Assembly (NCBI RefSeq): GCF_041102775.1
Contig: NZ_JBGCUO010000002.1
Span: forward strand, 1 to 64,000
From: Alcanivorax sp. REN37
GTDB taxonomy: Bacteria > Pseudomonadota > Gammaproteobacteria > Pseudomonadales > Alcanivoracaceae
Reading direction: 5' to 3'
DNA length: 64,000 bases
Below are positions 38,064 to 47,524 of the stretch, piece after piece. The translations under genes were made by a program, and so were the position numbers. How positions within the stretch are numbered: position 1 is the stretch's first letter; the number at the start of each line of letters is the position of its first letter. The notes beneath the pieces are model-generated. The model was given only the letters and a program-made list of their open reading frames with translations, made no database searches and was not told the DNA's origin.

Positions 38064-39415
38064 CGTCGATTCTCCAGAGTGGGCAGGACAGTCACGTGCA
38101 GCGCGCCGGTATCAATCACGCGCACCAGGGTGGTACCTCCGGCGGTTACGGGCACGTCCACTGACGTACTGCTGCCCATCCCTGCCAGCGTTAGAGCCTG
38201 GGTGCCGGCCGGCAGTTCCAGCCGGGCGACCTGGGCGTTGGCCGGCAACGTCAGCCAGCTGCGCAGGTCCGCTTGTTCGGACACCAGGTTGTAGATTTGG
38301 GTGGCGAGGCCGGCGAATACGCCGCCTTTGTCGTTGGCCAACTTTTGCGTTTCGTACTTGGCCTTGGCGCGCAGCGTTTGGCGCAGCAGCATGCCCGGCA
38401 CCTGCTCTTTGAGCGCACGCGCGGCGAGGCCGTCGAAGCGCGCGATCACGGCGGTAGTGGCGTGGCCGGCGCCGCTGATCTGCAGCGGACGCGGTTCCGG
38501 CGCGTTGCCGGCGTAGGTGGGGAACGCCACCGCGAAATAGCCGTGCACAGTGGGGATCGGCAGACTGATTTGCTGGCGTGCCGGGATATAGCCCTGCTCA
38601 TAGGCGATCACCACCTGGCCGCTGCCGCTGGCGGCACGATAGCGGCCAGTCTGGCGGGCTGTGAGGCGGCGAATGTCGGCCTCCAGCAGCGGATGGCGCG
38701 GCATGATCTCGTAGGCTTTCTTGAAGTCCACGGTGGCATCGTTGAATTGCCCGGTTCCCTCGCGGAACACCCCAGCGAGGTAATAGAAGTAGGCATTTTG
38801 GATGCTGTTGCGCACCGAGGAAGCCGCCGAGTTAAGGCCGCCAAGCTGGGAATCCAGGTCGTTGGCGGACGGACTGCCTTCCTTTTCGGCCTCGGCTTCA
38901 GCCTTGGCGATGCGCTTGTCGTTGCGCACTTCGGCGTTGCGTTGCTCTTGGGTCAGGCGTCGGAATTCCACCGCCGCGCCGGACAAGTCGCCGTGCTGCC
39001 AGAAGTTCAATGCTTGGAAACCGTGCAACGCGATGCGCTCGTACTCGTAACCGGAGTAGGCCATAGCGTTGTCGTTGGACAGGGTGGTACTAAGACCGCC
39101 GGCCAAGGCGCCGGCGCTGATCAGCGCCTTGTCGTCTTGGGCGAGGTAGAGATCAATAGCGCGCTCGAACGCCTGCTGACTGCTATCGACCAAGCCGCCA
39201 ATCTGGGCTACTCGGCCCTGCTCTTGCAGGTACAGCAGACCGTCTTTGCTGTCGGTTTTCTTTTCCAGCGTGGCGACCAGCTCTTGTGCCTGCTGGCTAC
39301 TGAGGGTTGCACTGCGCCATTGCTGGGCCTGCGAGGGATACGGCTTGAACAGCGAACTGGTCGCACAGCCGGACAGCGCCAAGGCAGAGATCAGCACACA
39401 AGCAGTTCGACGCAT
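38060..39415 (-). CDS. COG3014-like lipoprotein with TPR-like repeats
   Basis: A 451-residue lipoprotein with lipobox ALSGC (Cys17). The N-terminal two-thirds is helical and includes TPR-like segments (QQAFERAIDLYLAQDDKA, FNDATVDFKKAYEIMPRHP). The C-terminal part is beta-rich. It is the first gene of the lipoprotein cluster and probably part of the same envelope complex as YcfL and LpoB, which is an inference from position. I took the ATG at 39415; the ATG at 39424 is an alternative. Confidence 0.8.
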   Translation of the reverse strand: MRRTACVLISALALSGCATSSLFKPYPSQAQQWRSATLSSQQAQELVATLEKKTDSKDGLLYLQEQGRVAQIGGLVDSSQQAFERAIDLYLAQDDKALISAGALAGGLSTTLSNDNAMAYSGYEYERIALHGFQALNFWQHGDLSGAAVEFRRLTQEQRNAEVRNDKRIAKAEAEAEKEGSPSANDLDSQLGGLNSAASSVRNSIQNAYFYYLAGVFREGTGQFNDATVDFKKAYEIMPRHPLLEADIRRLTARQTGRYRAASGSGQVVIAYEQGYIPARQQISLPIPTVHGYFAVAFPTYAGNAPEPRPLQISGAGHATTAVIARFDGLAARALKEQVPGMLLRQTLRAKAKYETQKLANDKGGVFAGLATQIYNLVSEQADLRSWLTLPANAQVARLELPAGTQALTLAGMGSSTSVDVPVTAGGTTLVRVIDTGALHVTVLPTLENRR

Positions 39416-39501
39416 GGACGGCATTCCCGTTGCAGTCATGGGGCGCGGAATACAGGGGGTGGCCACATATCCCTTGGCCACCGCCCTGGCTGCCATAAAT
39501 A

Positions 39502-40731
39502 TCAGAACAAGACGCGCGTGCGAATGGTTCCGTCGATGTTTTGGAGTTTTTCCCGCGCCAAGGCGCTGGACGCCTTGTCCACATCGATGACTACGTAGCC
39601 GATATCCGCATTGGTTTGCAGGAACTGCGACACGATATTGATGCCGTTGTCGGAGAACACCTGGTTGATCTGGCTCAGCACGCCCGGCACGTTGCGGTGG
39701 ATGTGCAGCAGACGGTGGTTTTGCGGATGTTCCGGCAGCGCCACTTCCGGGAAGTTGACCGAGGACAGGGTGGAGCCGTTGTCGGAGTAGCGCACCAGCT
39801 TCTCGGCCACTTCGCCGCCGATGTTCTCCTGCGCTTCCTGGGTGGAGCCGCCCACGTGCGGAGTCAGGATCACGTTGTCGAACTCACGCAGCGGCGACAG
39901 GAATTCGTCGTCGTTGGATTTCGGCTCTTCCGGGAACACGTCGATGGCGGCGCCCAGCAGGTGGCCGTCTTTCAGCGCTGCCGCGAGGGCCTCAATATCG
40001 ACCACCTTGCCGCGCGCGGCGTTGATCAGGTAGCTGCGCGGCTTCATCTTGCGAATCTGCTCTTCGCCGATCATCCAGCGAGTGCTGGGCAGGTCCGGTA
40101 CGTGCAGGGTGACGACGTCAGACATGCCAAGCAGCTCATCCAGGCTATGCACCTGGGTGGCGTTGCCGAGCGGCAGCTTGGTGATGGTGTCGTAGAAGTA
40201 CACCTTCATGCCCATCGCTTCGGCCAGCACGCTGACTTGGGCACCAATGTTGCCGTAGCCGACAATGCCGAGCGTCTTGCCGCGCACTTCGTAGCTGTCC
40301 TTGGCGGATTTCAGCCAGCCGCCACGGTGGCAGGAGGCGTTCCGCTCCGGCACGCCGCGCATCAGCATGATCGCTTCCGCCACCACCAGTTCGGCAACCG
40401 AGCGGGTGTTGGAGTAGGGCGCGTTGAACACCGGGATACCGCGCGTCAAGGCGGCAGTCAGGTCCACTTGGTTGGTACCGATGCAGAAGCAGCCGATCGC
40501 CATCAGCTTCTCGGCACTGTCGATCACCTCGGCGGTGAGCTGGGTGCGGGAGCGGATGCCGACCACGTGGGCATCACGGATCTTCTGCTTGAGTTCGTCG
40601 CCGGACAGCGCGCCCTTCAGCAGTTCAATGTTGGTGTAGCCATTTTGCGTGAAGGTAGCCACTGCAGATTCGTGGATGCCCTCCAACAGGAGAATGCGAA
40701 TCTTGTCCTTTTCGAGCGACGTCTTGGGCAT
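39502..40731 (-). CDS. serA: D-3-phosphoglycerate dehydrogenase
   Basis: A 409-residue enzyme, the first step of serine synthesis. It has the NAD loop GIVGYGNIGAQVSVLAEAMG, the catalytic NAARGKVVD, VFPEEP and LTPHVGGSTQEA segments, and a C-terminal ACT domain (HIHRNVPGVLSQINQVFS) for serine feedback. Length and order match the E. coli type. The ATG at 40731 was chosen because it gives the family N-terminus and clears the leader hairpin. It is divergent from a D-2-hydroxyglutarate dehydrogenase gene. Confidence 0.96.
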   Translation of the reverse strand: MPKTSLEKDKIRILLLEGIHESAVATFTQNGYTNIELLKGALSGDELKQKIRDAHVVGIRSRTQLTAEVIDSAEKLMAIGCFCIGTNQVDLTAALTRGIPVFNAPYSNTRSVAELVVAEAIMLMRGVPERNASCHRGGWLKSAKDSYEVRGKTLGIVGYGNIGAQVSVLAEAMGMKVYFYDTITKLPLGNATQVHSLDELLGMSDVVTLHVPDLPSTRWMIGEEQIRKMKPRSYLINAARGKVVDIEALAAALKDGHLLGAAIDVFPEEPKSNDDEFLSPLREFDNVILTPHVGGSTQEAQENIGGEVAEKLVRYSDNGSTLSSVNFPEVALPEHPQNHRLLHIHRNVPGVLSQINQVFSDNGINIVSQFLQTNADIGYVVIDVDKASSALAREKLQNIDGTIRTRVLF

Positions 40732-40763
40732 GGGGCGAGGTCCGGTACCAGTGTGAAGTAAAA

Positions 40764-40794
40764 GAAGGCGCGTATGGTAACATAGCGCGCCTTC
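40764..40794 (-). promoter_or_regulatory. Hairpin in the serA leader
   Basis: GAAGGCGCG and CGCGCCTTC (40764-40772 and 40786-40794) pair, with an inner TATG/CATA helix around a GTAA loop. On the minus strand TTTTACTT follows, so it looks like an attenuator or terminator 33 bases before the serA start. It may also end stray transcription from the plus-strand side. Confidence 0.55.
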
Positions 40795-40864
40795 GGTGTG
40801 AGCCGTTCCCGGCTCCCCGGTACAACCCCTCTTACCCACCGCCTCCTGCCCCGTGGAGACACCC

Positions 40865-42256
40865 ATGAGTCACACCGCCATTGCCGAATTGTTCCTGCCG
40901 TTGCTGGGCCCGCAGCGCTGTCTGACCGATGCCGACAGCGCCCAGCGCTATGGCGTGGACTGGACCAAAGTGTGGGCGCCGGCGCCCTCTTTGGTGCTGC
41001 TGCCGGAGACGGTGGAGGAAGTGCAGGAAATCGTGCGCATCGCTAACGCCGAAGGGCTGGCGCTGGTGCCGTCCGGCGGCCGCACCGGGCTGTCTGCCGC
41101 GGCGGTGGCGGCTAACGGCGAGGTGGTGGTGGCGTTTGACCGCATGAACAAGGTGTTGCACTTCGATCCGCTGGACCGCGCGGTGACGGTGCAGCCGGGC
41201 ATCATCACCCAGCAATTGCAGGAGTTTGCTGAGCAGAATGACCTGTTCTACCCGGTCGACTTCGCCAGCGCCGGTTCCAGCCAAATTGGCGGCAATATTG
41301 GCACCAATGCCGGCGGTATCAAGGTGATCCGCTATGGTATGACCCGCGACTGGATCACCGGCCTGAAAGTAGTCACCGGCAAGGGTGATCTGCTGGACCT
41401 GAACAAGGGCCTGATCAAGAACGCCACCGGCTACGATTTCCGCCATCTGTTCACCGGGGCCGAGGGCACCTTGGGCTTGGTGGTGGAAGCCACGGTGAAG
41501 TTGGCGCGTCGCCCGCGCGACTTGACGGTACTGGTGCTGGGCGTGCCGGGCTTCGATGAAGTCATGAAGGTGCTGCATACCTTCCAGCTCGATATCGATC
41601 TGACCGCGTTCGAATTCTTCTCTGAAAAAGCCATGGGCCACGTGCTGGCCCACGGCGTACCGCGGCCGTTCGACACCGTGGCGCCGTTCTACTGCCTGCT
41701 GGAGTTCGAGCAGTTGTCCGAGCAAGTTGGTGAACGCGCTATGGAGCTGTTCGAGAAGTGCGTCGAGGCAGGCTGGGTGATTGATGGCGTCATGAGCCAG
41801 TCACTGGCCCAGCTTGACCAGCTGTGGCAGCTGCGGGAGCGCATTTCCGAAAGCATCGCGCCGTTTACGCCCTACAAGAACGACATCTCGGTCACTGTGT
41901 CCAAGGTGCCGGCGTTTGTGCAGGAAGTGGACGCGGTGGTGCAACGGGAGTACCCGGATTTCGAAATCGTTTGGTTCGGGCATATCGGTGACGGCAACAT
42001 GCACCTCAACATCCTCAAGCCGGCGGAGCTGGCCAAAGAAGTGTTCTTCGAGCGCTGCAACAACGTATCGCGCTGGGTGTTCGAGATCGTGCAGCGTTAC
42101 AACGGTTCGATCTCCGCCGAGCACGGCGTGGGTATGACCAAGAAGCCGTATTTGGGCTATTCGCGTTCGGCCGAGGAAATTGGCTACATGCGTGCCGTGA
42201 AGCAGCTGTTCGATCCCAATAATGTGATGAACCCCGGCAAGCTGTTCGACCTGTAA
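40865..42256 (+). CDS. FAD-linked dehydrogenase, D-2-hydroxyglutarate dehydrogenase type
   Basis: A 463-residue flavoprotein of the GlcD/FAD_binding_4 family. The FAD segment is LALVPSGGRTGLSAAAVAAN with ASAGSSQIGGNIGTNAGG. The C-terminal domain has GHIGDGNMHLNI and AEHGVGMTKK. Divergent position to serA is that of the Pseudomonas enzyme that removes D-2-hydroxyglutarate made by SerA, which pulls serine synthesis forward. D-lactate or glycolate oxidase is a less likely alternative. GGAG lies seven bases before the ATG at 40865. Confidence 0.88.
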   Translation: MSHTAIAELFLPLLGPQRCLTDADSAQRYGVDWTKVWAPAPSLVLLPETVEEVQEIVRIANAEGLALVPSGGRTGLSAAAVAANGEVVVAFDRMNKVLHFDPLDRAVTVQPGIITQQLQEFAEQNDLFYPVDFASAGSSQIGGNIGTNAGGIKVIRYGMTRDWITGLKVVTGKGDLLDLNKGLIKNATGYDFRHLFTGAEGTLGLVVEATVKLARRPRDLTVLVLGVPGFDEVMKVLHTFQLDIDLTAFEFFSEKAMGHVLAHGVPRPFDTVAPFYCLLEFEQLSEQVGERAMELFEKCVEAGWVIDGVMSQSLAQLDQLWQLRERISESIAPFTPYKNDISVTVSKVPAFVQEVDAVVQREYPDFEIVWFGHIGDGNMHLNILKPAELAKEVFFERCNNVSRWVFEIVQRYNGSISAEHGVGMTKKPYLGYSRSAEEIGYMRAVKQLFDPNNVMNPGKLFDL

Positions 42257-42268
42257 AAGGAGCCTGCG

Positions 42269-42928
42269 ATGTACCAGCACCACTGGATGGATGGCACCCC
42301 GATCGACCTGCCGCTAGGCAAGGCGGTGTGCGTGGGTCGCAATTACGCCGAACACGCCCGCGAACTGGGCAACGAGGTACCGGAACAGCCGCTGTTGTTC
42401 ATGAAGCCCTCCACTGCGCTGTGCGATCTGGCGGCGCCGCTGGTGTTGCCGAAAGATCAGGGCGAGGTGCACCACGAGGTAGAAATCGTGGTGCTGATCG
42501 GAGAAACCCTGCGCAACGCCAACGCTGAGCAGGCCCATGCCGCCATCGTCGGTTACGGCATTGGTCTCGACCTGACGCTACGGGATGTGCAGAGCGAACT
42601 GAAGGCCAAGGGCCAGCCCTGGGAAAAAGCCAAGGCGTTTGATGGTTCCGCGGCGTTGTCCGGCTTTGTTTATGCGCCGGGTGTGTCCACCCGCCAGAAC
42701 TTATCGTTGTTCTTGGAAGTGAATGACAGCCTGCGCCAGCAGGGCCATACCGGGCAGATGCTGTTCCCAATTTTCCCGCTGGTGGCCGAGATCAGCCGCC
42801 ACTTCACCCTGCTGCCCGGCGATGTGGTGTTCACTGGCACCCCGGCCGGCGTCGGGCCGTTGGTGGCCGGCGACCGCTTCTCAGCGCGGCTCGGTAACTT
42901 CATGGTGGTCAACGGGCAGGTGCAGTAA
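42269..42928 (+). CDS. Fumarylacetoacetate hydrolase family protein (YcgM-like)
   Basis: A 219-residue single-domain FAH-fold enzyme, equal in length to E. coli YcgM. Metal-binding segments are VGRNYAEHARELGNE, VHHEVEIVVLIG (Glu residues) and GLDLTLRDVQ, with FTGTPAGVGPL near the end. Relatives act as acylpyruvases or oxaloacetate decarboxylases/tautomerases. It starts 12 bases after the dehydrogenase stop with AAGGAG upstream, so the two probably form an operon. The substrate is not shown. The following 168 bp to 43096 hold no gene that I can support. Confidence 0.9.
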   Translation: MYQHHWMDGTPIDLPLGKAVCVGRNYAEHARELGNEVPEQPLLFMKPSTALCDLAAPLVLPKDQGEVHHEVEIVVLIGETLRNANAEQAHAAIVGYGIGLDLTLRDVQSELKAKGQPWEKAKAFDGSAALSGFVYAPGVSTRQNLSLFLEVNDSLRQQGHTGQMLFPIFPLVAEISRHFTLLPGDVVFTGTPAGVGPLVAGDRFSARLGNFMVVNGQVQ

Positions 42929-43096
42929 CGCGCCAGTCCGGTGCGCTTTCGGGCTGCGGCGGGGCAATGATCAGGTCGGTTTTCGGAGCCGTGCAGCGGC
43001 GCTGCGGGAGTGGGCGCTTCGATGGCGTCACGTTCCAGTGGTTCCGCCCACCTTGTCAGACTTGCTGGTGCACCGGTGCGCAAGGTGGAATGTCCG

Positions 43097-43954
43097 TCAG
43101 CGCGCCGGCACTGCTCCACGGCGGTTGATCCACAGCGACGCCACAATCAGGCCACCGCCGAACAGCAGCCGTCCCAGGTCCGCATCCAATTGCCAAATCA
43201 GCGCATTCAGCGCCAGCCCTACCGGTACCGTGAGGTTGTTCATCACCGCCAGCGTGCCGGCATCGACGCGGGTGGCGCCCTTGTTCCACCAGAATTGTCC
43301 GAGCGCGGTGGCCACCAACCCCATCCACAGCAGCGTCCACCACTGGGCGGCGGTGTGCGGCAGCTGCTCGCTATTACCCAGCAGCAGCCAGGCCGGCAGC
43401 ACTACCACCAGTGCGCCGAGGAAGAAGTAACCGAAGCTGCGTGACAGCGGCAGCTCCAGTTTGGTTTTGCGCATCTGGTGGCGGTACAGCACTTGGCCGG
43501 CCGCGAAGGTACCGTTGGCCAGCTGCAGCAGCAGGAAACCTCGCAGATAGTCGCCGCTGAGACCGTCATAGCGGATCACCACGGCACCCAGCACCGCTAC
43601 CGCCGCCGCCAGCAGCGCCCACGGGCGGAAACGCCGCTGCAGGGCATCATCAATCAGGGTGACGTGCAGCGGGGTCAGCACCGTGAACAGCAACACCTCG
43701 GCCACCGTCAGCACGCGGAAGCTCAGGTACAGGCACACATAGGTGATGCCAAATTGCAGCGCGCCGGCCAGTGCGATCCATAGCGCCAGCCGTGGCGGCA
43801 CCCCGCGAATGCGGGTGAGCGGTAGGAAGACCGCGCCGGCCAGCAGCACACGGGTCAGCACCGCGAAGTAGCTGTCGACCTGGCCCGCCAGCACTACCCC
43901 GATCAGGTTGAATGAGAACGCCCAGATCAGGGTGACTAGCAGCAGGTGGCCCAT
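43097..43954 (-). CDS. EamA/DMT-type transporter
   Basis: A 285-residue inner-membrane protein with about ten hydrophobic helices in two EamA halves (LLVTLIWAFSFNLIGVVLAG at the start and LWMGLVATALGQFWWNKGA in the second half). It is probably an exporter of amino acids, carboxylates or related metabolites; the substrate is unknown. Its start lies seven bases after the rpiA stop with no clear ribosome site, so it is probably translated by coupling to rpiA. Confidence 0.85.
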   Translation of the reverse strand: MGHLLLVTLIWAFSFNLIGVVLAGQVDSYFAVLTRVLLAGAVFLPLTRIRGVPPRLALWIALAGALQFGITYVCLYLSFRVLTVAEVLLFTVLTPLHVTLIDDALQRRFRPWALLAAAVAVLGAVVIRYDGLSGDYLRGFLLLQLANGTFAAGQVLYRHQMRKTKLELPLSRSFGYFFLGALVVVLPAWLLLGNSEQLPHTAAQWWTLLWMGLVATALGQFWWNKGATRVDAGTLAVMNNLTVPVGLALNALIWQLDADLGRLLFGGGLIVASLWINRRGAVPAR

Positions 43955-43960
43955 CGGCGA

Positions 43961-44614
43961 TCAGTAGCGGCGCACGCCGTCGCGGCCGCCCACCAGCACC
44001 ACGTCCGCCGGACGCAGCGCAAACAGACCGTTGGTGACCACGCCCACCAACTGGTTGATGTCGGTTTCCATTTTCAGCGGCCGGCCGAGGTCGATGTGGT
44101 GCACATCGAGGATCAGGTTGCCGTTGTCGGTGACGAAGCCGTCGCGGTAACGCGGTTGGCCGCCGAGGCCGGCCAGTTTGCGGGCCACCAGCGAGCGCGC
44201 CATCGGGATCACTTCCACCGGCAGCGGGAAGGCGCCGAGCACGTCCACACACTTGCTCTCGTCGACAATGCAGATGAATTGGTCGGCCACCGCCGCCACG
44301 ATCTTCTCGCGCGTCAGCGCGCCGCCGCCGCCTTTGATCATCTCGCGGTGCTTATTCACTTCGTCAGCACCGTCCACGTACACCGGCAGCCGGTCCACTT
44401 GGTTGAGGTCGAACACCTCGATGCCGTGGCTGCGCAGGCGCTCGGCAGTGGCCTCAGAGCTGGCCACGGCGCCACGGATTTGGTGCTTGCGGGTAGCGAG
44501 GGCGTCGATGAAGTAGTTGGCGGTGCTGCCGGTGCCAACGCCGACAATGGCGTCAGGTTCGATAAATGACAGTGCCGCCTCGGCAGCGGCCTGTTTTTGT
44601 GCGTTCTGGTCCAT
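43961..44614 (-). CDS. rpiA: Ribose-5-phosphate isomerase A
   Basis: A 217-residue isomerase of ribose and ribulose 5-phosphates. All signatures are present: [42 protein letters not shown] and [18 protein letters not shown]. The ATG at 44614 gives the standard length. A -10-like TATACT on the minus strand at 44648-44643 lies about 30 bases upstream. It is divergent from ilvA, an arrangement shared with pseudomonads. Confidence 0.96.
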   Translation of the reverse strand: MDQNAQKQAAAEAALSFIEPDAIVGVGTGSTANYFIDALATRKHQIRGAVASSEATAERLRSHGIEVFDLNQVDRLPVYVDGADEVNKHREMIKGGGGALTREKIVAAVADQFICIVDESKCVDVLGAFPLPVEVIPMARSLVARKLAGLGGQPRYRDGFVTDNGNLILDVHHIDLGRPLKMETDINQLVGVVTNGLFALRPADVVLVGGRDGVRRY

Positions 44615-44751
44615 GAGGGTGCCCACTGGGAAGGATCGGCACAGTATAGGCAAGCGACCCGGCGGCGGCCACGGGCGGCGGCGGTGGACGCTGCCGCAGC
44701 GCCGCCGTACCATCGTTTGCCTTCCCTCGCTGTACGCCGAAGAGCCCCTCG

Positions 44752-46269
44752 ATGCCTGATCGTTACGTGAAGATGATCCTCCAGTCCCGCGTCTATGACG
44801 TGGCCGTGGAATCCCCGCTGCAGGACGCGCCGTTGTTGTCGCGCCGGTTGGGCAACAAGGTGCTGCTCAAGCGTGAAGACCTGCAGCCGGTGTTCTCCTT
44901 CAAGCTGCGCGGCGCCTACAACAAGATTGCTTCGCTGTCGCCGTCCCAGCGCGAGCGCGGGGTGATCTGTGCGTCCGCCGGCAACCACGCTCAGGGCGTG
45001 GCAATGGCGGCCAAGCAGCTCGGTATTAAGTCGGTGATCGTGATGCCGCGTACCACGCCGGACATCAAGGTGCGCTCGGTGCGTGAGCGTGGTGGCCGTG
45101 TGGTGCTGCATGGCGACAGCTTCGATGAGGCGCTGGCCCATGCCGAGGAACTGACCGAGAAAGAAGGCTACAGCTTCGTCCACCCCTACGACGATCCGTT
45201 TGTCATTGCCGGGCAAGGTACGGTAGCGATGGAGCTGCTGCACCAGCATCCGGCCGACATTACCGCGGTGTTCATTCCGGTGGGCGGTGGTGGTTTGGCG
45301 GCCGGCATGGCGGCTTACCTGAAATACGTGCGCCCGGAAATCAAGGTGTTCGGCGTTGAAGCCGAAGACGCTGCCTGCCTGAAGGCTGCGCTGGATCGTA
45401 AGCGGCGGGTGGAGCTGGCAGAAGTGGGCCTGTTCGCGGACGGCGTGGCGGTGCGGCAGATCGGCAAGGAAACCTTCCGCGTGCTGCGCCAGAGCTTGGA
45501 TGGCGTGCTGACGTGCACCACTGATGAAATCTGCGCGGCGGTGAAAGACACCTTCGAGGACACCCGCGCGGTGCCGGAGCCGTCCGGGGCGCTGGCGCTG
45601 GCGGGCATGAAGAAGTGGGTGCAGCAGGAAGGCATCGAGGGCGCCACGTTGGTGGCGATCCAGAGCGGTGCCAACGTCAACTTCGACCGCCTGCGCCATA
45701 TTGCCGAGCGTGCCGAGCTGGGTGAGCAGCGCGAGGCGATCCTCGGCGTCACCATTCCGGAAAAGCCGGGCAGCTTCCGCCAGTTCTGCCAGGCCATCGG
45801 TCGCCGCGCTATCACCGAGTTCAATTACCGTTACCGCGATCAGGCCGAGGCCCATGTCTTTGTCGGCGTGCAGATTGTGCCCGGCAGCGATGATCTAGCG
45901 TCGTTAGTCAGTTCATTGGGCGACAAAGGTTACGGGGTGGTGGATATGAGCCAGAACGAAATGGCCAAGCTGCACATCCGCCACATGGTCGGCGGCCATG
46001 CGCCCAACTCCGGCGTTAATGAAGTGCTGTGCCGGGTGGAATTCCCGGAGCGGCCCGGTGCGCTGCTGAAATTCCTGATGTCATTGGGCGGGCGCTGGAA
46101 CATCAGCCTGTTCCATTACCGCAACCACGGCGCGGCCTATGGCCGAGTGCTGGTAGGCTTCCAAGTGCCTAAGGGCGAGATGAAGGAATTCCGCGACGAC
46201 GCCCAACATTTCCCCTATCCGGTGGTGATCGAGACGGACAATCCGGCCTACGAGCTGTTCCTCAATTGA
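44752..46269 (+). CDS. ilvA: Threonine ammonia-lyase, biosynthetic
   Basis: A 505-residue PLP enzyme, the committed step to isoleucine. The PLP lysine is in [12 protein letters not shown] and the phosphate loop in [15 protein letters not shown]. The C-terminal third has two ACT-like regulatory domains ([17 protein letters not shown] and [17 protein letters not shown]), as in the feedback-inhibited biosynthetic form rather than the short catabolic form. The product likely begins at 44752, although an internal ATG at 44773 would also give a good start. Confidence 0.96.
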   Translation: MPDRYVKMILQSRVYDVAVESPLQDAPLLSRRLGNKVLLKREDLQPVFSFKLRGAYNKIASLSPSQRERGVICASAGNHAQGVAMAAKQLGIKSVIVMPRTTPDIKVRSVRERGGRVVLHGDSFDEALAHAEELTEKEGYSFVHPYDDPFVIAGQGTVAMELLHQHPADITAVFIPVGGGGLAAGMAAYLKYVRPEIKVFGVEAEDAACLKAALDRKRRVELAEVGLFADGVAVRQIGKETFRVLRQSLDGVLTCTTDEICAAVKDTFEDTRAVPEPSGALALAGMKKWVQQEGIEGATLVAIQSGANVNFDRLRHIAERAELGEQREAILGVTIPEKPGSFRQFCQAIGRRAITEFNYRYRDQAEAHVFVGVQIVPGSDDLASLVSSLGDKGYGVVDMSQNEMAKLHIRHMVGGHAPNSGVNEVLCRVEFPERPGALLKFLMSLGGRWNISLFHYRNHGAAYGRVLVGFQVPKGEMKEFRDDAQHFPYPVVIETDNPAYELFLN

Positions 46270-46535
46270 GCCCCGTTCAGGCCCCGCCACGGTGGGGTCT
46301 GGCGGTTTCAGTGCTCAGATACAAAAATAAACGTCAATATCATGACATCCGGTGTTGACTTTTGTTTACATCTTGGTCAGTTTTTGACCGCGCGCTGACG
46401 GGCTGAAAAACGCCGGTCCGGTCTGTCTTTCAGACTGATTTGCGCAACGTTATCGACAGGGACTGAGAAGCCATCAGGACGGTGGCTTCCGATGCCGTTC
46501 AAGCCGTTGCAGAGTATGGCTGGGGAAACCAACAG

Positions 46536-46697
46536 ATGAAGAAAAAGCCTGACGCCTTGGTGTTGTTGGCGGTGGTATTTGGACTGGGCGTGCTGGTCAG
46601 TAGTTTGACCTATGGCGGCAGCAACCCACGACTGGATGAAGTGGCAGCCACCATGGGCATGGCCGCAACCAGTGGTGACCGCGACAACCTGCGTTAA
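46536..46697 (+). CDS. Small single-pass membrane protein, hypothetical
   Basis: A 53-residue protein: a basic start (MKKKPDA), one hydrophobic helix (LVLLAVVFGLGVLVSSL, residues 8-24) and a polar tail. Orientation rules suggest an N-in, C-out anchor. GGGG lies only at a distance of about 12 bases, so translation signals are weak. Its last four bases overlap the end of ygfA on the other strand. I recognise no family. The 266-bp gap before it has a weak GC hairpin at about 46282-46297 and no gene. Confidence 0.5.
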   Translation: MKKKPDALVLLAVVFGLGVLVSSLTYGGSNPRLDEVAATMGMAATSGDRDNLR

Positions 46698-47272
46698 TCG
46701 GTGATCACCGCATCCAGTGGTTGGTCCCAAGCGGCCGTGGGCAGCTCGGGCACCTGCTGGAAGCGGTATCCCACCCCCACCAGCCGTGGCCGTCGCGGCT
46801 GCCGGAGCAGCCGGGCCAGTGCTCGGTCATAGAAGCCTCCGCCCATCCCCAATCGCTGGCCATGGCCGTCAAAGGCCACCAGTGGAATCAGCAGCAGATC
46901 CAGACTCCAAAGTAAGGCCGTCGGCTGGTCCGGTGCCGGCTCGTCGATGCCGTAGCGGTTGGCCACCAGCGCTTGGTCCGGCTGCCAGCGGGCGAAATGC
47001 ATGTGGCCGGCATGCAGCCGGTCGAGGCGTGGCAGGAACAGTTGCCGAGGCGGACCGCTGCGGGCCCACAGCGTGGCGTCGAGTTCGCCATCGCTGGGCA
47101 GATACAGACCTACCCGGCGACTGCCGTGTAATAAAAGTTGGGAGCGCAAGTGGCGCGCCAGCCGCGCGGCGGCACGCCGGCGCTGGCTGTCACTGAGGGC
47201 GCGACGGCGGTCGCGCATCTGGCGGCGCAGCGCGCGACGCTCGGCAAGCAGGGTAAATTGCGGGTCGGACAT
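46694..47272 (-). CDS. ygfA: 5-formyltetrahydrofolate cyclo-ligase
   Basis: A 192-residue enzyme converting 5-formyl- to 5,10-methenyl-tetrahydrofolate with ATP. Family motifs are RRALRRQMRDRRRALS, VGLYLPSDGELD and the C-terminal VAFDGHGQRLGMGGGFYDRAL. It lies downstream of 6S RNA on the same strand, the conserved ssrS-ygfA arrangement, and is probably read from the ssrS promoter in part. It overlaps the small membrane protein gene tail-to-tail by four bases. Confidence 0.93.
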   Translation of the reverse strand: MSDPQFTLLAERRALRRQMRDRRRALSDSQRRRAAARLARHLRSQLLLHGSRRVGLYLPSDGELDATLWARSGPPRQLFLPRLDRLHAGHMHFARWQPDQALVANRYGIDEPAPDQPTALLWSLDLLLIPLVAFDGHGQRLGMGGGFYDRALARLLRQPRRPRLVGVGYRFQQVPELPTAAWDQPLDAVITD

Positions 47273-47295
47273 GGCGCTGCGCTGGCAATGAATAA

Positions 47296-47482
47296 GGTGT
47301 TCCCCGACTGTGCCGCTGCGTGGCTTGGCCCTTGAACCCTGCGGTTCAAGGTGGAGACGTCAGGCGTTTCTTCAGGCTTTCCGCCGTAGCGGACATGCAC
47401 ACAGACCCGCCATATTCGCCCCCGGGGGTGAAAACATCGGCTCAGGGACATCGCCTGGCTGGCGAACACTCCAGGGAACACC
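47296..47482 (-). ncRNA. ssrS: 6S RNA
   Basis: About 187 bases on the minus strand. Highly conserved blocks match E. coli 6S RNA: GTTCGC near the 5' end, CCTGAGCCGAT, and CACCTTGAACC with GGTTCAAGGGC near the 3' end. The ends GGGAACACC (47474-47482 as plus) and GGTGTTCCC (47296-47304) pair to close the long hairpin. A perfect-looking -10, TATACT, lies at 47493-47488, six bases before the predicted start. It sits between zapA and ygfA, its standard place. 6S RNA binds and sequesters sigma70 polymerase in stationary phase. Confidence 0.95.
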
Positions 47483-47524
47483 GGCGCAGTATAGCAGTAG
47501 CACCGGCCCGGGGTGGAGGGGCAA

